Notes under the pieces: model-generated
Told to the model about the DNA's origin: nothing
Seen by the model: the letters and a program-made list of their open reading frames with translations, nothing else
Database searches by the model: none
Part shown: in pieces, positions 1-5,130 of the stretch
Position numbering within the stretch: position 1 is the first letter of the stretch
Layout of the letters: each line of letters starts with the position of its first letter
From: Desulfobacteraceae bacterium
GTDB taxonomy: Bacteria > Desulfobacterota > Desulfobacteria > Desulfobacterales > Desulfatirhabdiaceae
Length of the DNA stretch: 6,019 nt
Direction: 5' to 3'
NCBI GenBank assembly: GCA_027325475.1
Contig: DAIEFO010000148.1
Span: 1 to 6,019 of the forward strand
Translations under genes and position numbers: made by a program

Positions 1-792
1 GCACTCAAGGGACGTATCAATGACTATGCAGGAATGCTTTCTCCGCAGGCATCGGCTAAGATTGAAGCGGAACTCAAATCGCTTGAGCAGACGGATTCGA
101 CCCAGATTGTTATCCTGACGGTTCCCTCCCTGGACGGCGAACCCATGGAATCTTTTTCGATGCGGGTTGCCGAAGCCTGGAAAATCGGCATGAAATCAAC
201 AGATAACGGGGCCATCCTGGTCATCGCCAAAAATGACCGGAAAATGCGGATTGAAGTCGGCTATGGGCTTGAAGGCCGATTGACCGATCTTGTTTCCGGC
301 CAGATTATTCGAAACATCATTGTCCCCGAGTTCAAATCCGGCAATTTTGACGCGGGAATCATCAATGGCGTCCAAGCCATGATAGCGGCTGTAAAGGGAG
401 AATACAAGGCTCCAGCAAGCAGACGGCAAACATCCCGTGGAAACCACTCGGCAGCCCTCTTCCCCGTTTTGTTTATTGCTTTCATGGCACTTGGACAGGT
501 TGGACGCACAAACCGGATATTCGGAGCGCTTGCAGGCGCCGTACTTCTGCCGGTAATAGCGGCTACGGTTTTTTCCGCCGGATTGTTCCTGATTATCGTT
601 TTAATCCCCATCGGTTTTATTGCAGGTATTCTTCTGGCCATTCTGTTTCCTTTTTCCGGCGGCGGTTTTCCTCCGGGTGGCGGATATTGGGGCGGCGGCG
701 GTTTCTCAGGGGGAGGCGGTGGCAGCGGTTTTGGCGGTTTTTCAGGGGGAGGTGGTGGTTTTGGCGGCGGCGGTGCATCGGGTGGCTGGTAG
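1..792 (+). CDS. TPM-domain (YgcG-like) membrane protein, 5' partial
   Basis: The reading frame is open from base 1, and the first residues (LKGRINDYAGMLSP) match the usual start of a mature TPM domain. The true start and a probable signal peptide therefore lie upstream of the window; the ATG at 34 is internal. Of the 263 residues visible, about 1-132 form the TPM domain, including the family hallmark DNGAILVIAKNDRKMRIEVG and GYGLEGRLTD. Three hydrophobic stretches follow at about 150-168, 172-194 and 195-218. The tail, about 219-263, is almost pure Gly with Phe/Ser/Trp and ends in GGGGASGGW, a common terminus in this family. TPM proteins are usually envelope-anchored with the domain outside the cytoplasm. 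Some related plant and bacterial domains have reported phosphatase activity or a role in photosystem II repair, but the role here is unknown. The next gene is a second TPM protein. A lemA gene is often found immediately upstream in such clusters, which cannot be checked here. Confidence 0.93.
   Translation, partial: ALKGRINDYAGMLSPQASAKIEAELKSLEQTDSTQIVILTVPSLDGEPMESFSMRVAEAWKIGMKSTDNGAILVIAKNDRKMRIEVGYGLEGRLTDLVSGQIIRNIIVPEFKSGNFDAGIINGVQAMIAAVKGEYKAPASRRQTSRGNHSAALFPVLFIAFMALGQVGRTNRIFGALAGAVLLPVIAATVFSAGLFLIIVLIPIGFIAGILLAILFPFSGGGFPPGGGYWGGGGFSGGGGGSGFGGFSGGGGGFGGGGASGGW
697..758 (+). repeat. Imperfect 26-bp direct repeat in Gly-rich tail
   Basis: Two 26-bp copies, at 697-722 and 733-758, match at 24 of 26 positions by eye. 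They are offset by 36 bp and so stay in frame. Each encodes GGFSGGGGG. This looks like internal duplication of the glycine-rich tail of the TPM protein, a place where slippage could change length. Confidence 0.75.
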
Positions 793-846
793 AGCCATAT
801 TCTTTTTCACTCGCGATAGAGACGAACGGCCTTTTAGCAAGTCGAT

Positions 847-862
847 TTTACGAGGTCGTAAA
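847..862. repeat. Short palindrome between the two TPM genes
   Basis: TTTACG and CGTAAA flank a 4-base centre (AGGT), giving a 6-bp stem, or 7 bp if the loop shrinks to 2. It lies in the 99-bp gap (793-891) between the two TPM genes, 29 bp before the second start. It could be an operator half-site pair or a small mRNA hairpin. It has no T-tract, so it is not a convincing terminator. Nothing else was recognised in the gap. Confidence 0.35.
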
Positions 863-891
863 TACAGACTATGTTGCATTCCGGAGCTTCA

Positions 892-1545
892 ATGAAACAT
901 TTGACTCAGAATTTTTTGACGGAAAATGACAGACAGAAAGTACGCGCAGCAGTCAAAGACGCGGAAAAGCACACCTCCGGTCAAATCGTCCCCATGATTG
1001 TATCTGCCAGTTATCACTATCCCATGGCGGATGTGACGGGAGCCTCCGCCATGTCTTTCCTCATCGCTGTTTTTCTTACAGATTATGTATGTCACCTGAT
1101 GTGGATGGACGCTCACGACATGTGGGTATTCATCGTTCTGTTTACGGTTTTGTTCGCTGTATTTCATGCAGCCATTCACCGGATTGTTCCTTTAAAGCGG
1201 CTGTTTCTCTCAAAACGGGAAATAAATGAGGAAGTCCGGGAAAACGCCATTGCTTCTTTTTATCGCGAAGGACTCCACAGAACCCGGCATGAAACCGGCA
1301 TATTGATATTCATCTCCATTCTAGAACGCAAAGTCTGGATATTGGCAGACAGAGGCATCCACGAAAAAGTTGACGAAAGCACATGGAAAGAAATTGTAAC
1401 CCTGATCCGCAATGGCATCCTGGAAAAACGTCAAGCCGATGCACTCTGCGACGCCATAAAGAAAATCGGTCAAATTCTTGAAGCGCATTTTCCCGCACGT
1501 AAGGGGGATACCGATGAACTGACCGATCTCATTGTAGAAGAGTGA
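892..1545 (+). CDS. TPM-domain protein with two internal membrane helices
   Basis: I chose the ATG at 892 over the in-frame ATG at 871 because GGAG at 883-886 sits 5 bases before it, whereas 871 has no ribosome binding site. The product has 217 residues and no signal peptide. The N-terminal part (1-45) carries the first half of a TPM fold (the EKHTSGQIVPMIVSASYHYP stretch). Two hydrophobic segments follow at about 52-70 and 78-99. The second half resumes at about 110-200 with HETGILIFISILERKVWILA and DRGIHEKVDESTW, matching the family pattern of two beta strands followed by the region after the Gly-x-hydrophobic motif. Proteins of this layout commonly follow a glycine-tailed TPM protein, as here. 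The likely location is the inner membrane; the molecular function is not known. The C-terminus is acidic (TDELTDLIVEE). It is probably co-transcribed with the upstream TPM gene, 99 bp away. Confidence 0.88.
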   Translation: MKHLTQNFLTENDRQKVRAAVKDAEKHTSGQIVPMIVSASYHYPMADVTGASAMSFLIAVFLTDYVCHLMWMDAHDMWVFIVLFTVLFAVFHAAIHRIVPLKRLFLSKREINEEVRENAIASFYREGLHRTRHETGILIFISILERKVWILADRGIHEKVDESTWKEIVTLIRNGILEKRQADALCDAIKKIGQILEAHFPARKGDTDELTDLIVEE

Positions 1546-1596
1546 GGAACCCTCAAAAAGGCAATTCTCAAATGAATTAATGACTTCCATGCCTGC

Positions 1597-1602
1597 AAGG
1601 AG
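1597..1602 (+). promoter_or_regulatory. Ribosome binding site fixing the start at 1610
   Basis: AAGGAG ends 7 bases before the ATG at 1610. This decides the start of the 184-residue protein in favour of 1610 over the in-frame upstream ATGs at 1580 and 1589, which have no comparable site. Confidence 0.8.
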
Positions 1603-1609
1603 TGTTACC

Positions 1610-2164
1610 ATGAATGCCGTTTACGATTTGAGTCAAATAACTCTGGCGCTGAAATCCGACGAAAAGGTTATCGCATTTACCGGATTTACCATCCGCCAGG
1701 AACCGCAGCCCGCCGGAGAAGGCGTCCTCAAGATATCCTCTTTTACCCGCACGGACTGGAGCGGATATCTGACACTTACCTTCATCATCGATACGGACAG
1801 CGCCCCCAGTATTCGAGACAGCCTGTCCGGCGTTTTTGCCGGAATCAATGAAACCGCCGTACGCCGTTTTTTTACCGGGCCTTTTGAAACCGTGTTGCGG
1901 TGCCCGATGGATTCCCTGTCCAAATCCGGCAAATGGTATTTTGAAGAAATCAATATCTACTTCAAAGCGTTGAAAGGCAAGGAGCGCGCCATTACTGAAC
2001 AGCAGCTGCTCCCCGCTCTCGAAAAAATGCTGCCGTTTCGTTTCGAACCCGTCGAATGGTGGGATCAGCATCCGTTAAAGCCTCAAAGCGTCCCTCGAAC
2101 TGGAACGCCGGCAACAACAAGTTCATTGAAAGACTCGATTCTCAACTGGTTTCGCTCCCTCTGA
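1610..2164 (+). CDS. Hypothetical soluble protein, 184 aa
   Basis: I do not recognise this protein. It starts at the ATG at 1610, given by AAGGAG 7 bases upstream. It has no signal peptide and no membrane helix, so it is probably cytoplasmic. The first 120 residues alternate polar and hydrophobic stretches suggestive of beta strands (KVIAFTGFTIRQ, GEGVLKISSFTR, GYLTLTFIID, KWYFEEINIYFKAL). A charged helical piece follows at about 121-145, then a Pro/Thr-rich linker (155-172) and a short amphipathic end (SLKDSILNWFRSL) that might touch a membrane or partner. Trp and Phe are frequent. It lies 64 bp after the second TPM gene and 16 bp before the omptin start, on the same strand, so it is probably in the same transcript as at least one of them. 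That it is a real gene rests on the ribosome binding site, the full-length open frame and the fit with its neighbours. Confidence 0.75.
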   Translation: MNAVYDLSQITLALKSDEKVIAFTGFTIRQEPQPAGEGVLKISSFTRTDWSGYLTLTFIIDTDSAPSIRDSLSGVFAGINETAVRRFFTGPFETVLRCPMDSLSKSGKWYFEEINIYFKALKGKERAITEQQLLPALEKMLPFRFEPVEWWDQHPLKPQSVPRTGTPATTSSLKDSILNWFRSL

Positions 2165-2180
2165 CAGATCGCATAATGAT

Positions 2181-3266
2181 ATGAAATGCTTTCAAAATAT
2201 CATGAACCCAATTACAGGAGCAGCGGTTTCAACAAATCACCTGTCTCTCAAAATACGGACGGAGAATGCGCCTCGTAAAAGAAGTGATGTGGTCAGTTTC
2301 GTATGGTGTGTCGTCGTCGCCCTGACGATGTTGGCAATGTCGCCCGGTGCTGCCGTGGCGAGTTCAGACCTGGAAGTATCCGGGGCATCTGCATCGCCAT
2401 GGTCGGTCGAACTTAAAACCCGATACTTTTTCAACAGCCATACCTCCTATGAATTCGGCAACCCTTTTCCCCCCAATCAGGCGCCGTTGAGCCGTCTGGA
2501 ATTCCCGCTGGACTCCTGGTGGGTTGGTGGAGAGGCCAGGCGCAGGTTTTCCAGATTTTCACTGGGCCTTGAAGTCCTTCGGAACGTAACTATCGAAACC
2601 GGCGGCGCCATGAAGGATTCCGATTGGGATGATGAAAATAACCCGAATGTCCTGACCATATACTCGGAATCCGGTTGCCGTCTGGAGCCCAGTTATAACG
2701 TCCGGGGCGATATGGATTTCAATATTGCCGATCAGATAGGCCTGCCGGACTGGATGGAACTGAGACCGCTCGCGGGAATCCGGTGGCAGCGCTTCACCCT
2801 GGTTACCCATGACGGCCTTCAGACATATCCGACAGGAAGTGCTGAACCTATTCCCCTGCCGGGGGATGGCATTCATTTCGAACAAACCTACTGGCAATAT
2901 TTAGTGGGAATGCGGTCGGCCTGCGACCTGGGAGATTTCTCGATACTGCCGCAACTGAAATTGCTGTTTCAGATAGACTGGGCCTATGTTCAGGGATACA
3001 ACGAGGATCACCATCTGCTGCGTGCAGGCAACCGCATCACCACCGAAACCACCCGCGGCGATGCCTGGCATTCATCGGTTGGGCTGAAATGGCGCATTGC
3101 CAGAAACCTCGATGCCGGCATCGAAGCTGATTATCTCAATATTCAGACGACAGGTTCACATCGCTTGACAAATGATATGTTCGGACTCGATATGAATGTT
3201 GATAATGGGGTCAGGGCGTGGTCTGAACAACGAAGTCTGTCATTCACTCTGGAGTATTCTTTCTGA
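2181..3266 (+). CDS. Omptin-family outer-membrane protease
   Basis: This is predicted to be a 10-strand outer-membrane barrel that cleaves peptides or proteins at the cell surface with a mixed Asp/His catalytic site, like OmpT, Pla and PgtE. In the 361-residue frame, basic residues at 32-34 and a hydrophobic core at about 37-52 lead to a cleavage site AVA-SS after residue 60, leaving about 301 residues (OmpT mature: 297). GGAMKDSDWDDENNP (141-155) aligns with OmpT GGNMVDQDWMDSSNP, placing the catalytic Asp pair at D146 and D148. NEDHHLLRAGNRIT (274-287) aligns with the OmpT NDEHYDPGKRIT stretch, giving D276 and H278. Spacing between the pairs is 130 residues, against 127 in OmpT. The chain ends in LEYSF, a typical barrel terminus with final Phe. 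The start is uncertain: neither 2181 nor the in-frame ATG at 2202 has a clear ribosome binding site, and the region before the signal core is unusually long. It may be translationally coupled to the gene ending at 2164. Confidence 0.86.
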   Translation: MKCFQNIMNPITGAAVSTNHLSLKIRTENAPRKRSDVVSFVWCVVVALTMLAMSPGAAVASSDLEVSGASASPWSVELKTRYFFNSHTSYEFGNPFPPNQAPLSRLEFPLDSWWVGGEARRRFSRFSLGLEVLRNVTIETGGAMKDSDWDDENNPNVLTIYSESGCRLEPSYNVRGDMDFNIADQIGLPDWMELRPLAGIRWQRFTLVTHDGLQTYPTGSAEPIPLPGDGIHFEQTYWQYLVGMRSACDLGDFSILPQLKLLFQIDWAYVQGYNEDHHLLRAGNRITTETTRGDAWHSSVGLKWRIARNLDAGIEADYLNIQTTGSHRLTNDMFGLDMNVDNGVRAWSEQRSLSFTLEYSF

Positions 3267-3288
3267 GGCCGCCATCTTTAAGTTCTAC

Positions 3289-3315
3289 CCGCCTTCTCTC
3301 GCCGAGGGAAGGCGG
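3289..3315. terminator. Convergent, probably bidirectional terminator hairpin
   Basis: CCGCCTTC pairs with GAAGGCGG, and the stem extends inward to 12 base pairs (one T-G pair) around a 3-base loop (GCC). It lies 22 bp after the omptin stop (+) and 11 bp after the stop of the small membrane protein (-), where two transcripts converge. On the + strand the only T run is TTTT at 3324-3327; on the - strand the following bases are mixed. The T-tracts are therefore weak, but stem strength and position argue for termination in both directions. Confidence 0.7.
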
Positions 3316-3326
3316 ATAACCCGTTT

Positions 3327-3488
3327 TCACTGCCCCGGGAAAAACGTATAGCTCACCCAGATCAGAACGATCAGCAGCAATACCCCGATACCAATGCTCC
3401 AGCCGATAAGTTTTTTTTCGACGGGAAGCAGCGGTTCATATTCCATTTTCTTGATTTCATCGGCAATGCGCACATTTTCCGTTGTCAT
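3327..3488 (-). CDS. Small single-helix membrane protein, 53 aa
   Basis: The start is the ATG at 3488-3486 (MTTENVRIADEIKKMEYE). On the - strand AGGAG ends 7 bases before it, so the longer open frame beginning at 3554, which overlaps the transporter's end, is not used. Residues 1-28 are polar and charged (an amphipathic EIKKMEYEPLLPVEKK piece). Residues about 29-48 form one membrane helix (WSIGIGVLLLIVLIWVSYTF), and the chain ends FPGQ. Positive charges before the helix suggest the N-terminus faces the cytoplasm. It is 40 bp downstream of the YeiH-type transporter on the same strand with its own ribosome binding site, so an auxiliary subunit or stabiliser of that transporter is a reasonable inference. 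I do not recognise the family. Confidence 0.78.
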   Translation of the reverse strand: MTTENVRIADEIKKMEYEPLLPVEKKLIGWSIGIGVLLLIVLIWVSYTFFPGQ

Positions 3489-3528
3489 AAGCATTCTCCT
3501 GTGTTGGGGGCAACAATGATCAGTAATA

Positions 3529-4971
3529 TTACGCCAGAGGCGGTTTGACGCCATGAAAGAAAATCCACGATATCAGCAGCCCCACCCAGATAATGAATCC
3601 AAACAGACACAGCACGTAGATGGCCGCCAGCTTGCCAATACCTTCTTCCCAGAGTTTCTTGAAATTAGACACAACCCCGATGGTGAAAAACGTCATTGCA
3701 AAAAACAGTTGCCTGAACACATTGGCTTCACTCGTAGCGGCTTTGGCAGGCGCAAGAAGCTGTGAATGCCAGATGCACAGAAGCAGCAGAAAAAGAAATG
3801 TCAGCACATATCCAATCACGAATTTTGGGAAACGCTCCCAGATTTGTCCCGGACGAAATCTTTCACCCGGCTTACATTCGATGAACGAACACCAGATAAA
3901 CGCCAGCACAAAGGCCCATATACCGATGAAAACATCAATGAAAATTTTCACGGTGGTGGATGTCATCAGAATCCAGCCGTCTTTATAATTGACGCCGTCC
4001 ATGGCGAGCGCCTTGGCCCTGATGAGAGACTCCATGATAGCGCCGCTGGCGACAGCCGCGCCGTCCGTTTTTACAGCAAGCCCCATCCAGGCGCCGGCGA
4101 CCATCGGTTCCCTGTACAGAAAATGTTGCCCGATAAATGGCAGCACCAGAAGCTCCACAACAGCGAAGACCACAACGAGAGATGACACCATGATGGGAAT
4201 CACGGGTCTGGCTTTGATGGCGCCTCCGGTTGCGATGGCGGCGGACACGCCGCAGATGGAAATTCCGGATGCCAGCGGCGCCGCCCACTCGCGGCTGAAT
4301 CCGAAATATCGCCGCGCGATGTAATACACCACCGCCCAGTAGATCAGATACGCTTCAACAATGGCGCACAGCCCCCGGAACATGACTGCCGACGCTAAAG
4401 AAAGCGCATCCACGGCCTGAACTCCAAGCGCTCCGCCAAGAATCACGATTGCCGTTTTGATATACCATTCCGGACGGATCGCCTCCTGAATCTTCCGGCC
4501 AAAACCGGTGAAAAAGTTTCCGACCACCAGACCCGCTATCAGCGCAATGATAAATCCGGACTCTCCCGTAAGATTCAGCGACCAGGTGATGCCGAATTTT
4601 TTGAATGTGTTCGGTGTTGCGGCAATGTGCGCATAAAACCCGATCAGCAGCGAAATATAGCTGATGACAAATATCACGATAAAACCCATGGCGTATTTTT
4701 TGACATCATACCCCAGAATTTTTGCGCCGGCTGTCATCACAACGAGTAAAAACAGAAAAGTCAGAAAAATTGAAGTGAGAGGTGCAACGCCCGCAAAATC
4801 GGCCGACACGGGCGACACGGCTTTCGACAGATTTGTCCACACGGAGATATTGGCCGCCCATCCCAGAATATCGATACCGGCCAATTTGCCAATGGAAAGA
4901 ACGAATAAAAAAAGACCTATCCACAACGCCATCCAGTCTTCACTTTTTAAAATATACTTATCGTTGTCCAC
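3529..4971 (-). CDS. YeiH/PSE-family putative anion (sulfate) exporter, long form
   Basis: A polytopic inner-membrane transporter of the YeiH (UPF0324, putative sulfate exporter) family. Signature stretches are KTAIVILGGALGVQA (172-186), SGISICGVSAAIATGGAIKA (235-254), AWMGLAVKTDGAAVASGA (294-311), and GQIWERFPKFVIGY (375-388). The order is as expected and the chain ends with paired helices after FTIGVVSNFKKL (429-440). I count roughly 11-13 hydrophobic segments. At 480 residues it is well above the roughly 340 of E. coli YeiH. Most of the excess is N-terminal (about 1-135: helices near 13-30, 64-82 and 94-115 with a loop between the first two), plus an expanded loop near 320-332. Translation starts at GTG (4971-4969), with AGGAGGT 5 bases upstream. 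The transported substrate is not established: sulfate export is the family label, proposed from cysteine/taurine-related contexts in other bacteria. It heads a likely two-gene unit with the 53-residue membrane protein. Confidence 0.9.
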   Translation of the reverse strand: MDNDKYILKSEDWMALWIGLFLFVLSIGKLAGIDILGWAANISVWTNLSKAVSPVSADFAGVAPLTSIFLTFLFLLVVMTAGAKILGYDVKKYAMGFIVIFVISYISLLIGFYAHIAATPNTFKKFGITWSLNLTGESGFIIALIAGLVVGNFFTGFGRKIQEAIRPEWYIKTAIVILGGALGVQAVDALSLASAVMFRGLCAIVEAYLIYWAVVYYIARRYFGFSREWAAPLASGISICGVSAAIATGGAIKARPVIPIMVSSLVVVFAVVELLVLPFIGQHFLYREPMVAGAWMGLAVKTDGAAVASGAIMESLIRAKALAMDGVNYKDGWILMTSTTVKIFIDVFIGIWAFVLAFIWCSFIECKPGERFRPGQIWERFPKFVIGYVLTFLFLLLLCIWHSQLLAPAKAATSEANVFRQLFFAMTFFTIGVVSNFKKLWEEGIGKLAAIYVLCLFGFIIWVGLLISWIFFHGVKPPLA

Positions 4972-4976
4972 ACGAC

Positions 4977-4983
4977 ACCTCCT
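4977..4983 (-). promoter_or_regulatory. Shine-Dalgarno for the GTG-started transporter
   Basis: On the - strand AGGAGGT lies 5 bases before the GTG at 4971. It matches the anti-Shine-Dalgarno almost fully and supports a non-ATG start. A second copy of AGGAGGT occurs on the same strand at 5041-5035, 52 bases further upstream. Confidence 0.8.
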
Positions 4984-5072
4984 GTTTCATGAATGAATAC
5001 CCGCCATCTCACAGAATTTGTTGAGTGAATCATCACCTCCTCTATCGTTTAAAATGGTTTTATCGAAATCAG

Positions 5073-5105
5073 ACATGCCGCCTTGTCATCCGCTCTTGGG
5101 CATGT
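5073..5105. repeat. 7-bp inverted repeat downstream of glycosyltransferase
   Basis: ACATGCC at 5073-5079 is the exact reverse complement of GGCATGT at 5099-5105, with 19 bases between. It begins 25 bp after the glycosyltransferase stop. It might be a weak terminator hairpin or an operator. The loop is long, and there is no T run directly after it on the - strand, so termination is unproven. Confidence 0.35.
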
Positions 5106-5130
5106 TGCGGAAGTTCAGCGATACAATGCG

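Larger units (their letters stand above)
4972..5130 (-). promoter_or_regulatory. Leader/intergenic region upstream of the transporter
   Basis: This is the 159-bp gap between the glycosyltransferase stop and the transporter start, same strand. It contains two AGGAGGT sites (5041-5035 and 4983-4977), an inverted repeat at 5073-5105 and an AT-rich stretch around 5044-5066 (with TTTTAAA on the - strand) that could hold a -10 element. A TGACAA at about 5084-5089 on the - strand is a weak -35 candidate. I could not fix a confident promoter. The gap could carry the end of one transcript and the start of another. Confidence 0.35.

Noticed and set aside
697..758. Possible tandem repeat array or CRISPR-like element
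   Set aside because: Only two copies, within a coding glycine-rich tail and in frame. There are no spacers; it is protein-level low complexity.
620..929. Two + strand open frames overlapping the end of the first TPM gene
   Set aside because: They are out-of-frame readings of the glycine-rich tail (GGC/GGT repeats read as Arg, Ala or Val runs) and have no ribosome binding site; the TPM frame explains the DNA.
3489..3554. Upstream extension of the small membrane protein to the start at 3554
   Set aside because: It would overlap the transporter's end and adds a Cys/His/Arg-rich stretch with no family feel. The AGGAG placed 7 bases before 3488 gives the better start.
3553..4324. Several + strand frames opposite the transporter
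   Set aside because: They are antisense shadows of a well-recognised membrane protein, low in hydrophobic pattern and without ribosome binding sites.
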